Source: Orbus sasakiae (GTDB lineage: Bacteria > Pseudomonadota > Gammaproteobacteria > Enterobacterales > Orbaceae). From it: a stretch of 64,000 bases of DNA. Below are positions 36,464-44,771 of the stretch, piece after piece. The stretch's first letter is position 1. The number at the start of each line of letters is the position of its first letter. The DNA is taken from contig NZ_BAABHY010000006.1 in the NCBI RefSeq assembly GCF_039542345.1, positions 1 to 64,000 of the forward strand, written 5' to 3'. The position numbers and the translations under genes are program-made. Below the pieces are notes generated by a model. It worked only from the letters and a program-made list of their open reading frames with translations, searched no databases and was not told the DNA's origin.

Positions 36464-36598
36464 TTAACGTTGAGTTAACTTAACCGCTTTGCCGTTTGGT
36501 TTTTCGATCCAACCTTTGCGGTTATGGTTGTTGGTTTTGATAAAAATTAAAGCAGGCTTATCGGCTGCTTTTGGACTTAAATAGATTGCGTGGCTCAT
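36464..36598 (-). CDS. Small early protein coupled to cox
   Basis: A 44-aa basic protein (MSHAIYLSPKAADKPALIF...GWIEKPNGKAVKLTQR) starts with ATGA overlapping the cox stop, so it is translationally coupled. The end (GWIEKPNGK) recalls small phage filamentation-type proteins, but the match is too weak to name it. Confidence 0.6.
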   Translation of the reverse strand: MSHAIYLSPKAADKPALIFIKTNNHNRKGWIEKPNGKAVKLTQR

Positions 36599-36840
36599 GA
36601 TTTATCCTCGTCGAGTTTTAACTCTGGGTTAAATGCTTTTGCACCTTCCAAAGTTAAGGCTGTCATGTTGATAAGCGTTGTAGAACGGTCGTACTTACCA
36701 GTGATTTTCTTTTTACGAATAGGGAGCTTACCTTCGCTAATGTACTTTTTAACGGTGCGAGGATTCATGCCCGACACACGAGCAAACTCGTCAACCGTGA
36801 CATAAGGTGATGAAATAGCTATTGATATTGTTGGCGTCAT
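36595..36840 (-). CDS. cox: Cox-like excisionase/repressor
   Basis: The 81-aa protein has a winged-helix of the P2 Cox type: VTVDEFARVSGMNPRTVKKYISEGKLPIRKK. It would repress the C promoter, favour lytic growth and direct excision. It is the first early gene, divergent from the repressor across the operator region. Confidence 0.85.
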   Translation of the reverse strand: MTPTISIAISSPYVTVDEFARVSGMNPRTVKKYISEGKLPIRKKKITGKYDRSTTLINMTALTLEGAKAFNPELKLDEDKS

Positions 36841-36890
36841 AGTGCATTATTCCTAGTTAGATGATTTTATATGTTCAAATAGGTAAAATC

Positions 36891-36925
36891 TAAATTCAAG
36901 TTAAATATATTCTAAATTGAATTTA
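36891..36925. promoter_or_regulatory. Operator region between cox and the repressor
   Basis: TAAATTCAAG (36891) and the near-perfect palindrome TAAATTGAATTTA (36913-36925) are related half-sites about two helical turns apart. They lie in the divergent cox-C gap and are likely bound by the repressor. Confidence 0.6.
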
Positions 36926-36960
36926 GAGTCAACGCCTTTTTATTAACTTTAGGTTTGATT

Positions 36961-37320
36961 ATGAAAATTAATTTTGAAAGTGGTGGTGCGGAAGTTATAG
37001 ATAGAATTATTAAGGCCTATGGTTTTAGGACAAAATTGGAATACAGTAATTATTTAGGCACATCTTCGGCTAATATGTCTGCACGTTATAAAAAAGGTTT
37101 TTTCCCTTCAGACTTAGTTGTCCGATGTATGGCCGAAACGGGCGCAACATTGGAATGGCTTGTTACTGGTGAGGGCGAGTTTTCACCAAACGAACCAACC
37201 CCAAAAGAAACCGTTCTATCGGATGAAACACTGGAAAAACTTGAACGATTAGTCACCCTAAAAGAAAAGGGCGCAATAACCGAACAAGAGTTTAATGATC
37301 TTAAAGCTAAGTTGATTTGA
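36961..37320 (+). CDS. CI-type phage repressor with SHOCT-like tail
   Basis: The 119-aa protein has an N-terminal CI-type helix-turn-helix (VIDRIIKAYGFRTKLEYSNYLGTSSANMSARYKKG; then MAETGATLEWLVTGEG). The C-terminal ~30 residues (LERLVTLKEKGAITEQEFNDLKAKL) match the SHOCT pattern of short oligomerisation domains. There is no LexA-type peptidase, so induction must be through Cox or an antirepressor. The ATG at 36961 is used; TTG at 36955 is less likely. Confidence 0.8.
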   Translation: MKINFESGGAEVIDRIIKAYGFRTKLEYSNYLGTSSANMSARYKKGFFPSDLVVRCMAETGATLEWLVTGEGEFSPNEPTPKETVLSDETLEKLERLVTLKEKGAITEQEFNDLKAKLI

Positions 37321-37366
37321 TTATTATTTAGATAAAAATTATGGCCTAATAAAAAATGGATAACTA

Positions 37367-38464
37367 ATGAAAAAATTCGTATTTAAGAAAGATAAAAAGC
37401 ATTGGCTGAGGATGGTCGAAAAACGTAATGATAGAAGAAAAGAGTCAAAAAATGATAAGCATTTAAGCACAATAGGAAGCAAATCACTTTATGCTAATTC
37501 CAAAAAACGTGAAAAAGTTATTATGCCTAAAATTGTAGCACCCAGGATAATGTTGCTAAAAGTTAGTGAATATTACAATCAATTTATTAATTTCATTAAC
37601 GACTTTGAAAGACTATGTAAAAAAGCTAATGAGTTAAAATTTAGATTTGAATTAGACTTGAGCCATATAAAAGAGATGTATGGAGATGCTTGTGTATTAT
37701 TCATTGCATCAGTTGACAGCATGTATCAACTATATCCAAATTTAAAAATCAAAATAAGGAAGCCAATAAAAGACATTACCTCTCGATATGATCCTCATGC
37801 CGTCTTTTGTCACCTTGGTTTTTATAAATTATTTGGCCTAGAATACTCAGCTGATTGTTCAAGTGAGAATGTAGTATGTTGGAGGTATGTAACTGGTGAT
37901 TTAGCTGATGGGCAATTAACAGAACCTTTGATGAAAACATTAAATGATATGGGAATTAATACAAAGGAATTATATAGAAGCTGTATTGAAGGTATTGCTA
38001 ATGCTGTTGAGCATGCATATATTCCACAGATTAAGTCTTCTCGTGATGTTAGAAATAAAAAATGGTGGATGTTATTAGCTAAATTGGATGGTAAATTACT
38101 ATTATTTGTTTATGATCGTGGGCATGGAATTCCATCTACTTTGGAGTACACCCAAGATCAAAAAATTCTAAAGGAAATATGGAAAAAACTAAAACAACTA
38201 GTATCACCAACAAAGGATTGCTTATATATTAAGGCCTCAATGTTAGTAAAAGAAACTAGAACTGAATTAAATTATAGAGGTAAAGGAACAGGAGACATAA
38301 AATCATTTATAGACAAAACTGAAGGTAATCTTTTGAGAATATACTCAAGTAGAGGCACAATGATTTATAAAGGTGAATCTACGCCATCATTTTGCTATGA
38401 TAACTCCATATCTATTAATGGTACTCTATTGCAGTGGAGTATCAAATTGCAGGATACTATATGA
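37367..38464 (+). CDS. STAS plus HATPase protein (candidate cargo)
   Basis: The 365-aa protein has a basic N-terminus (1-60), a STAS-like region (LDLSHIKEMYGDACVLFIASV, about 92-115) and a GHKL ATPase domain: N-box in CIEGIANAVEHAY, G1 in VYDRGHGIPST and G2 in NYRGKGTGDIK. It looks like an anti-sigma-type or MutL-like switch without a kinase His. The stop overlaps the start of the next gene (ATGA). It lies between repressor and integrase, outside the P2 core set. A signalling or defence role is inference. Confidence 0.75.
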   Translation: MKKFVFKKDKKHWLRMVEKRNDRRKESKNDKHLSTIGSKSLYANSKKREKVIMPKIVAPRIMLLKVSEYYNQFINFINDFERLCKKANELKFRFELDLSHIKEMYGDACVLFIASVDSMYQLYPNLKIKIRKPIKDITSRYDPHAVFCHLGFYKLFGLEYSADCSSENVVCWRYVTGDLADGQLTEPLMKTLNDMGINTKELYRSCIEGIANAVEHAYIPQIKSSRDVRNKKWWMLLAKLDGKLLLFVYDRGHGIPSTLEYTQDQKILKEIWKKLKQLVSPTKDCLYIKASMLVKETRTELNYRGKGTGDIKSFIDKTEGNLLRIYSSRGTMIYKGESTPSFCYDNSISINGTLLQWSIKLQDTI

Positions 38465-38787
38465 AAACTATTTATGTTAGAGATTTTACTAAATACCCTG
38501 GAGCAAGACTTAGGAAATTAGGTCCGGGCAGTGGCGAAGAGTTTAGAGATGATTTTCTTATTCCACAACTGGATGGTAAAAATATTCAGATCAATTTTGA
38601 TGGAACTATTGGTTATGGTTCTTCTTTTCTTGAAGAAGCTTTTGGAGGCTTGATAAGAAAAGGAATTGATAAAGAAATTGTTTTGCACCTTGTTGATACA
38701 GCGATCTCGGATGAAGATCCATTATTGAAGAAAGAACTACTCATTTATGTAACGGAAGCTATCGCCGTTAACAAAAAAGGTAAATGA
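38461..38787 (+). CDS. DUF4325 (STAS-like) protein
   Basis: The 108-aa protein fits the STAS-like DUF4325 family: FTKYPGARLRKLGPGSGEEFRDDFL then IQINFDGTIGYGSSFLEEAFGGLIRKG. Such proteins usually sit next to a HATPase, as here, by analogy to anti-sigma/anti-anti-sigma pairs. The start MKTIYV is at 38461, overlapping the HATPase stop; the frame is open to 38434. Confidence 0.8.
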   Translation: MKTIYVRDFTKYPGARLRKLGPGSGEEFRDDFLIPQLDGKNIQINFDGTIGYGSSFLEEAFGGLIRKGIDKEIVLHLVDTAISDEDPLLKKELLIYVTEAIAVNKKGK

Positions 38788-38788
38788 T

Positions 38789-39220
38789 ATGACTACATCT
38801 GATTGGATTTCATTATGTTCATTGTTTATCGCGTTAATTGGAGTTCCTTTAGGATATTATTTAGGTTGCAGAAGTGCAAGACATGCAGCATATAATGACA
38901 TGATTGATACTTTGGAAAGCATAACTCAGACAACATTTAATCTATTTTTAGAAATTTATACCAAACAGTCTGTAAATGATATTAAAGATTACCATTTGAT
39001 GATTGCTTATTATAAAAAGATACAAAGACATTGTTCCGAACTGAGAACAATGAAAAAAATCGCAATGCATAACAAAATAGACAATTTGTTGATAGAAGTT
39101 AAACAAATAATGACAGATAAATTATTTCATGCAAATGAAGCAATAAAACAAAACTCACTTAGTGAGTTAATAGTGAAAATGGATGAACTGAACGCTTTAT
39201 ACACAAAACGTTTTTATTAA
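38789..39220 (+). CDS. Small membrane-anchored protein, third gene of the HATPase/STAS unit
   Basis: The 143-aa protein has one N-terminal membrane helix (about 7-26, LCSLFIALIGVPLGYYLGC) and a long helical cytosolic part. It starts 1 nt after the DUF4325 stop, so the three genes are coupled. No family is recognised. A membrane effector of the unit is one possibility. Confidence 0.65.
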   Translation: MTTSDWISLCSLFIALIGVPLGYYLGCRSARHAAYNDMIDTLESITQTTFNLFLEIYTKQSVNDIKDYHLMIAYYKKIQRHCSELRTMKKIAMHNKIDNLLIEVKQIMTDKLFHANEAIKQNSLSELIVKMDELNALYTKRFY

Positions 39221-39270
39221 TTAAATTATTTTTTGTTATTTTACCGTTATAGAGACCTTTTCTATTATTA

Positions 39271-40290
39271 ATGACAGTACGCAAACAAAAATCAGGTAAA
39301 TGGTTATTTGAAAAATACCTTGATGGTGGTCGTAGAGTTCGTAAGACTTTTGCAACCAAAGGCGAGGCATTAGCTTATGAAAATTATTTAGAAGAACAAA
39401 CCAACGAAAGGCCTTGGTTAGGTGAAAAGATTGATCGCCGGCGTATTTCTGATTTAATTGATACTTGGTTTAATTCTCATGGTAAAGCGCTTGATAATGG
39501 TGAAAAGGTAAAGGGTATTTTAACTTTTATCTGTGAGTGTATTAATAATCCGTTAGTTGATGATTTTACTGCTAAAACATTTACCAATTACCGTAAAAAA
39601 AGAATGTCTGGCGAATTTTTCCGGACAGAAAAAAAGAAAACTGTATCACTAAACACCTTAAATAAAGAGTTAATCTATTTTAGGGCTGTTTTTAATGAAT
39701 TGAAACGCCTTGGCGAATGGGATAAACCAAACCCACTAGAGAACATCAAAGTCTTTAAACTTGATGAAACAGAGATGGCATGGCTAACCCACGAGCAGAT
39801 AGATCATCTCTTAAAGGAATGTGCTAATAGCCAGGCAGAACATCTTTTACTTAAAGTACAAATTGGATTGTCAACTGGTGCCCGATGGGGTGAAATCAAC
39901 AACCTTACGGGCTTAAATGCTATTGATAATAAAATTACTTATGTAAAAACCAAAGGCCGTAAAAATAGAACAATTCCTATATCGAAACAGTTATTTGATC
40001 GAATACCAAAAACACAAGGTAAGCTGTTCCCAGATGGCGATAATATTAGTGCATTCCGAAAAGCTTTAAATCGATGTAATATCTCTTTACCTGATGGACA
40101 ACTAACACACGTTCTAAGACATACATTTGCAGCCCATTTTATGATGAATGGTGGCAATATTCTTGTATTACAAAAAATACTCGGACACCAAGATATAAAA
40201 GTCACTATGAGATATGCTCACTTTGCTCCAGATCACTTTGAGCAAGCGATTGAGTTGAACCCTTTGAATAAACAAAATATTAGCAGGTAA
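39271..40290 (+). CDS. int: P2-type tyrosine integrase
   Basis: The 339-aa tyrosine recombinase has the arm-binding N-terminal domain (MTVRKQKSGKWLFEKYLDGGRRVRKTF), a SAM-like core domain, and the catalytic set: Arg in STGARWGEI, HxxR in HVLRHTFAAHF, and Tyr in RYAHFAP. It integrates at tRNA-Phe. Unlike P2, where attP directly follows int, two cargo genes lie between int and attR. Confidence 0.95.
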   Translation: MTVRKQKSGKWLFEKYLDGGRRVRKTFATKGEALAYENYLEEQTNERPWLGEKIDRRRISDLIDTWFNSHGKALDNGEKVKGILTFICECINNPLVDDFTAKTFTNYRKKRMSGEFFRTEKKKTVSLNTLNKELIYFRAVFNELKRLGEWDKPNPLENIKVFKLDETEMAWLTHEQIDHLLKECANSQAEHLLLKVQIGLSTGARWGEINNLTGLNAIDNKITYVKTKGRKNRTIPISKQLFDRIPKTQGKLFPDGDNISAFRKALNRCNISLPDGQLTHVLRHTFAAHFMMNGGNILVLQKILGHQDIKVTMRYAHFAPDHFEQAIELNPLNKQNISR

Positions 40291-40294
40291 CATT

Positions 40295-41005
40295 ATGGAT
40301 AAAACTTATAATATTTATTGTGATGAATCATGTCATTTAGAACATGATAACCAAACGGCAATGGTATTAGGTTCGGTATGGTGTCCATTCTCGAAAAGAG
40401 AGGAAATATCTAAGCGAATTAGAGAGATAAAGCAAAGAAATAATATGTCACCTCATTTTGAAATTAAGTGGACAAAAGTTAGTGAAGGTAATTTACGTTT
40501 ATACATGGATATTATTGACTATTTTTTTGACGATGATGATTTGTATTTTAGGGGCTTAGTGGTTCCAAATAAAAATGTTCTAGACCATGAAAAATTTAAT
40601 CAAACGCATGATGAATGGTATTACAAAATGTACTTTTTATTATTGAAAATGATATTTGAACCATGCAATAAATATAATGTATATATTGATATTAAAGATA
40701 CCACTGGCAATACTAAAGTTATAAAATTACATAATATATTATGTAATAGTGCTTATGATTATTCACATAATATTATTCAAAAAATTCAAAGAATTCACTC
40801 CCACGAGTCTGAACAGTTACAAATAGCAGATCTTATTATTGGTGCTTTATCTTATCTATTTAGAGGGCTTGCAGATAATAAAGCCAAAGTAAAAATAATT
40901 GAAAGGATAAAACAACGTACACAATTAAGTTTAACAAAAAACACATTACCTAAAGCAAAAAAATTTAATCTTCTAATATGGGATAAAAAAGAGGGAGATG
41001 AATAA
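40295..41005 (+). CDS. DUF3800 protein, cargo
   Basis: The 236-aa protein belongs to DUF3800: YNIYCDESCHLEHDNQTAMVLGSVWC with the conserved DES start, FEIKWTKVSE, and a final LQIADLIIGALSY with a conserved Asp. The fold resembles RNase H and nuclease activity is suspected in the family. It begins 4 nt after int, probably co-expressed, and overlaps the next gene (TAATG). Confidence 0.82.
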   Translation: MDKTYNIYCDESCHLEHDNQTAMVLGSVWCPFSKREEISKRIREIKQRNNMSPHFEIKWTKVSEGNLRLYMDIIDYFFDDDDLYFRGLVVPNKNVLDHEKFNQTHDEWYYKMYFLLLKMIFEPCNKYNVYIDIKDTTGNTKVIKLHNILCNSAYDYSHNIIQKIQRIHSHESEQLQIADLIIGALSYLFRGLADNKAKVKIIERIKQRTQLSLTKNTLPKAKKFNLLIWDKKEGDE

Positions 41006-41481
41006 TGTCTGAATGGTTACCGCCTATAATTCCTAATAATGGCTACAACGATTGGAATCATTACTTTAATGCAATATATAAAGTATTTGAGCAAGATTTT
41101 GTTATAGATAGACCAGTATATAATGGTGTCCGGTTAGGATTGAAAAATCACCCCGAATATAATGGAAAATCTGCCACATTTTGGCATCTTATCTCTGAGG
41201 GGAGCATTGAAGAAGAGCGATTACCTTGCACTTATAGATGCGAACGAATTACGTATCCTAAACCAATTATTGATAATAGTAATGATGGATGTTTAAAAAT
41301 ATGGACAGAATTACGAAAAGGAGAAAATAGAATTCATATATGGTATGAAGATGAAAATTACCTTGTTGTATTAGCGGAACGCAAAAAAGGTTACATATTA
41401 CCATGGACCGCTTTTTATATAAAAGAAGAACATAGCAAAATAAAATATAATCGGAGATGGATGCAGTATAAAGATAAGTAA
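41005..41481 (+). CDS. Possible BECR-fold (RelE/barnase-like) nuclease, cargo
   Basis: The 158-aa protein ends with a segment (about 95-155: IWTELRKGENRIHIWYEDENYLVVLAERKKGYILPWTAFYI) similar to phage-associated BECR-fold nucleases or RelE-like toxins. The N-terminal half is unlike anything I know. It is coupled to the DUF3800 gene. The pair may be a toxin or defence unit. The family call is by eye and moderate. Confidence 0.5.
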   Translation: MSEWLPPIIPNNGYNDWNHYFNAIYKVFEQDFVIDRPVYNGVRLGLKNHPEYNGKSATFWHLISEGSIEEERLPCTYRCERITYPKPIIDNSNDGCLKIWTELRKGENRIHIWYEDENYLVVLAERKKGYILPWTAFYIKEEHSKIKYNRRWMQYKDK

Positions 41482-41641
41482 TTTAGGCTGGCCTCGCCCT
41501 TATATTAGGACGGGACCGTATCTCCTTCAACACATGGTAGATGAGATGGCGTTATTATAACAATAATAATTGTGTAAAGTCTATAATTACAAACAAATAT
41601 GTGACCTTTGTCATAAGTTCGGTAGGAAATCTGTTACCATA

Positions 41642-41660
41642 ATGGCGGTAAAACGGCGGT
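41642..41660. promoter_or_regulatory. Candidate integrase arm sites, right
   Basis: ATGGCGGT and ACGGCGGT lie 11 bp apart, in the same orientation and spacing as the pair at 8704-8722. The stretch 41482-41752 has no gene; these repeats are its only clear content. Confidence 0.5.
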
Positions 41661-41752
41661 TAAAAATCTTTTTATATGTTCTTTTGTGTGTTTATATGTT
41701 TTTTAACTAATTGATTTATTTGTAACTTATTGTTTTTATTGTATCGATTAAA

Positions 41753-41802
41753 GGATTGAAAATCCCCGTGTCCGTGGTTCGATTCCGCGTCCGGGCACCA
41801 AT
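41753..41802. repeat. attR: right 50-bp core of prophage attachment site
   Basis: This is a perfect copy of the tRNA-Phe 3' end at 8589-8638, and the right border of the P2-type prophage. Confidence 0.93.
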
Positions 41803-41816
41803 CACCAAATTTTAAG

Positions 41817-41839
41817 ACCTGCTTCCAGCAGGTTTTTTT
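41817..41839 (+). terminator. Original tRNA-Phe terminator, copy 1
   Basis: ACCTGCT-TCC-AGCAGGT followed by seven T. The same hairpin with its flanks (CACCAAATTTTAAG) recurs at 44749 after the next att copy. Both were once directly downstream of the tRNA. Confidence 0.85.
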
Positions 41840-42036
41840 ATGCCTAAAGCCTTTTGATGAAAGCCTTTCACCTTGTTTTACTACTCAACTCACTTCAACA
41901 GATATTACCCCAAATCAAGTTCAAAAGTGGATACAAATGCGGGTACATTTGGTTCGATAATGGCGTGTATCCATAAATTAGTCTTAATTGCTTTGTTTGC
42001 AATGGTTAGCAGGATTTGCTAGTGAGAATATCAATT

Positions 42037-43176
42037 TTATCTGAATAAATTATCATACAAATTAGTTTTTTGAAGATTGTTATTTAACTCTTCAACTGAA
42101 TTAATTATTTTATTTTTACAGGGATAATAAAATGAGCTATAAAATTGCCAAAAATTGATATCTGTATCACAAGTTTCCATATTCAGTATCATGTCAAAAT
42201 GGTGATTAATGTATTTTATTATCTCATTGAAAATGAAATCTGTAGTTTTATTGATATGCTCCCACTTTTTAGGTGGGGGAAGGTCTAGGAAGAATTTATC
42301 AGTTGTATCTATTATTTCTTTTATCACATCTTGTTGATCTTCCGTTATTAAAGCGTGGAACACAGTAATAGCTAATAGTTCAAAGAAACAAAAATACCGT
42401 TCAATATTTCCCCCTAAATTAATGTTTTCTTTATAGCTTTCTAATTTAGAATAAGAAGCACGATAATCGATAGATGTTGATATATTTTTTATCAATAAAT
42501 TATAAATAGGATAGTTATCAAACCTGTAACTTCCATATGAGGAAACCCGCTTTTCATAAATATTATCAATAATTTTATTTCCTATTTCCTCAATATAAGC
42601 AGAGGTCTTTTCTTTATATGTTTCTTTGAGATTATTATAAAAATTGATTCTTTCTGTTGAAGAAAATCGTTTTCGTAGAACTTCATCAATTTCAAAATTA
42701 CTTTTTTTATCAGCTTTATTTTTTATGATATTGTTACTCATTTTGAATAATATTGCCGACGGTATTTTTAATATTTTATAGTCATGTTTTTCTAAAATCA
42801 TATCTGTAGATGAAAACAATGGATTTAAAGATAAACAATATGATTTTGTATTTAAAATCCAGTAATCATGTTTAAAAAAACCACTATTGATTAGTTTGTT
42901 TGTTACAACCTGTTTTTCTATTGAAAAATAAATTTCGGTTATATCGCTTAATTGTTCAATTTGCTCTAAGTAATCAGGATATTGCCTAAATAGTGAATTT
43001 ATCTCTTGCCACTCTTCTTTTTTTAGAAAATTGCTTAAGTGGAAACATTGATTGCTACAAAAGAATTTATTATTTGTTTTAAGCACTGCCCTGTTACAAA
43101 ACTGACATTTTTTTTCGATGAAATCAGACGCTTTAACACGATTACGTTCCCAGTTTATATAATGAATCAAGCACAA
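42037..43176 (-). CDS. Zinc-ribbon protein of unknown function, 5' end uncertain
   Basis: The frame (379 codons) starts with TTG. It has CQFCNRAVLKTNNKFFCSNQCFHL near 22-45, a C-x2-C...C-x3-C zinc site, followed by a long helical region rich in Asn/Ile/Lys without known motifs. Very AT-rich, so it is probably acquired. An ATG at 43193 reaches this frame only if the seven-A run (43178-43184) gains one base. IS DNA starts 8 bp further upstream, so the gene has lost its promoter and maybe its N-terminus. Confidence 0.6.
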   Translation of the reverse strand: MCLIHYINWERNRVKASDFIEKKCQFCNRAVLKTNNKFFCSNQCFHLSNFLKKEEWQEINSLFRQYPDYLEQIEQLSDITEIYFSIEKQVVTNKLINSGFFKHDYWILNTKSYCLSLNPLFSSTDMILEKHDYKILKIPSAILFKMSNNIIKNKADKKSNFEIDEVLRKRFSSTERINFYNNLKETYKEKTSAYIEEIGNKIIDNIYEKRVSSYGSYRFDNYPIYNLLIKNISTSIDYRASYSKLESYKENINLGGNIERYFCFFELLAITVFHALITEDQQDVIKEIIDTTDKFFLDLPPPKKWEHINKTTDFIFNEIIKYINHHFDMILNMETCDTDINFWQFYSSFYYPCKNKIINSVEELNNNLQKTNLYDNLFR

Positions 43177-43252
43177 CTTTTTTTGTTTAGCATAAGGATG
43201 TGATCTGCTCTTAGTTTAGTGGAGACTTTTTAACAACAAAAAGGAGTCTCAT

Positions 43253-43546
43253 ATGAACAAAAAATACGATCCAAAATTTAAACAAGAAGCGGTTAATTTA
43301 GCACTAAATAACGAACAAACTTATCGACAAACAGCGAATGATTTAGGTATAAATTACAAAACATTTTGTAATTGGATATATCAAACGATGAATAAACCTA
43401 CCCATCAAGCGATAAAATCAAATAAAAAACCAGACTATCAAGAACTCGAGCGTCAAAATGAAGCGATGAAAAAAGAGCTTGAGCTACGCAAAAAGGAGAT
43501 CGAAATTCTAAAAAAGGCCGCTCAGTACTTTGCAAGCCTGAAATAG
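43253..43546 (+). CDS. IS3-family transposase OrfA
   Basis: The 97-aa protein has a helix-turn-helix (KYDPKFKQEAVNLALNNEQTYRQTANDLGINYKTFCNWI) and a leucine-zipper-like coiled coil (about 60-92). It binds the ends and, through a -1 frameshift at A AAA AAG near its end, forms OrfAB. It looks intact. Confidence 0.9.
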   Translation: MNKKYDPKFKQEAVNLALNNEQTYRQTANDLGINYKTFCNWIYQTMNKPTHQAIKSNKKPDYQELERQNEAMKKELELRKKEIEILKKAAQYFASLK

Positions 43547-43593
43547 CAAGGTACGAATTTATTAAGAAGCAAAACGATTTATCTAAGCAACGT

Positions 43594-44399
43594 TTGTTTC
43601 ATCTATTTGACGTGTCGAGCAGTGGTTATTATGCCTATTTAAAACGGTCTCCGTCTCAGAGGATGTTGTTTAATGAGCAGCTTGACAAAAGAATTGCAGC
43701 ACTATTTGAAGAGCATCGGTGTCTATACGGTTATAGACGTTTACATGTCGAACTTTTGGAGCAAGGCTATTATTTATCACGTGAACGAGTTCGTCGACGA
43801 ATGAATAAACTTCACCTAAAGGCAAAACAACGCAAAAAGTATAAACAAACAACAGACAGTAACCACGACAAACCCGTTGCTGAAAATATTTTAGACAGGC
43901 ATTTTTCAATGAATGCACCAAATCAAGCTTGGGTATGCGATATCACCTATATTAGAGTGAACGGGCAGTGGCTATACCTCGCTATTGTACTTGACCTCTA
44001 CTCTCGTAAAATCATAGGCTGGGCGATGGATATACGCATGGAAAGCGCCCTCGTTTGTCAAGCCTTAACAATGGCTTTGCTTCATCGTGCTTATCCGAGT
44101 AAAGTGATTGTTCATAGTGATCGCGGCAGTCAGTATTGCTCAGAGGATTATCAAGCCATATTAACGGCTTATGGCTTAACGTGTAGTATGAGCCGCAAAG
44201 GTAACTGTTGGGATAATGCGGTGGCTGAAAGCTTTTTCCATACATTAAAAACAGAATGGATTTATCGACACAAACTAGAAAATATGGCAAAGCCAAGTCG
44301 ATGATCTTGTGGTATATTGAGGTTTACTATAACCGAGTAAGAAAGCATTCTTATTTAAACTATTTATCACCCGTTCAATTTGAAGAAAAGAGGATTTAA
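43594..44399 (+). pseudogene. IS3-family transposase OrfB, frameshifted
   Basis: An rve-type DDE integrase domain is clear: CDITYIRVNGQWLYLAIVLDLYSRKIIGW, VHSDRGSQY and the final E region (NAVAESFFHTLKTE). The frame breaks near 44285 (HKLENMAKPSR stop at 44304), while the true end (MILWYIEVYYNRVRKHSYLNYL ... PVQFEEKRI) continues in another frame to 44399. The catalytic core is intact, but the C-terminus is lost, so the element is probably dead. Confidence 0.85.
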
Positions 44400-44439
44400 T
44401 AGTTTCAAAATAACTCTCCACTTAAATGTGGGCAGATCA

Positions 44440-44583
44440 GTTGTAACTGCTACCTTAGATATTGACTCACTTCGAGCATTCCAAAGCCGAGCAAAACGCT
44501 GGCCTGAAGAAGGGGACAAGTTTAAACCAGTACCTGAAGGGTTCAAATTATCAAAAGACAGAAGAAAACTACCTCCTAAGTAA
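44440..44583 (+). pseudogene. C-terminal gene fragment cut by the IS
   Basis: Directly after the IS end a frame reads VVTATLDIDSLRAFQSRAKRWPEEGDKFKPVPEGFK and stops at 44583. Its upstream part is missing. The composition (Trp, Pro, charged) looks like a real protein end. No family is recognised. 44584-44709 holds only a ggatacaaacccggataca repeat, resembling integrase arm sequence. Confidence 0.5.
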
Positions 44584-44709
44584 AATTATAGTAGAAATAT
44601 CTTCACTGAACATAAATATAAAAGAAATAAAATTAAAGGATACAAACCCGGATACATCCTCTCACCTAAAATCCACCGACCCAATAACCCCAATGCTTTA
44701 GCCTATCTA

Positions 44710-44734
44710 TTCGATTCCGCGTCCGGGCACCAAT
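44710..44734. repeat. Partial tRNA-Phe 3'-end att copy
   Basis: A 25-bp exact copy of the tRNA 3' end from TTCGATTCC to CACCAAT. It is followed by the same TACCAAATTTTAAGACCTGCTT terminator block as attR (41803-41843), so it marks the border between two integrated elements. Confidence 0.85.
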
Positions 44735-44748
44735 TACCAAATTTTAAG

Positions 44749-44771
44749 ACCTGCTTCTAGCAGGTTTTTTT
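44749..44771 (+). terminator. Original tRNA-Phe terminator, copy 2
   Basis: ACCTGCT-TCT-AGCAGGT with a T run; one loop base differs from the copy at 41817. From 44772 to 45099 I see no gene, only a decayed gggtaaaaaagagggtaa repeat (44917-44935) like P4-type integrase arm sites. Confidence 0.8.

Larger units (their letters stand above)
43201..44439 (+). mobile_element. IS3-family insertion sequence, damaged
   Basis: Terminal inverted repeats begin TGATCTGC at each end and share TTTA-GTGGAGA: left 43201-43228, right 44412-44439. It carries orfA and orfB linked by a slippery A AAA AAG. No clear target duplication is seen. It splits the flanking sequence of the second element. Confidence 0.85.
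41803..44734. mobile_element. Decayed second integrated element at tRNA-Phe
   Basis: Bordered by attR of the prophage and a 25-bp att copy, each followed by the same terminator sequence. Next to the left border, 41916-41968 (attaccccaaatcaag then ggatacaaatgcgggtac) resembles 44890-44942 after the next border; such gggta repeats are found upstream of P4-type integrase genes. The integrase itself is gone. 41840-42036 has no gene. Cargo: one zinc-ribbon protein, an IS3-family element and a gene fragment. Confidence 0.6.

Noticed and set aside
41482..41752. Possible gene between the cargo pair and attR
   Set aside because: No frame with a ribosome site; the region fits an attP arm with integrase sites.
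44462..44701. 79-codon plus-strand frame after the first IS
   Set aside because: It overlaps the better-composed fragment ending at 44583 in another frame and runs through arm-like repeats.
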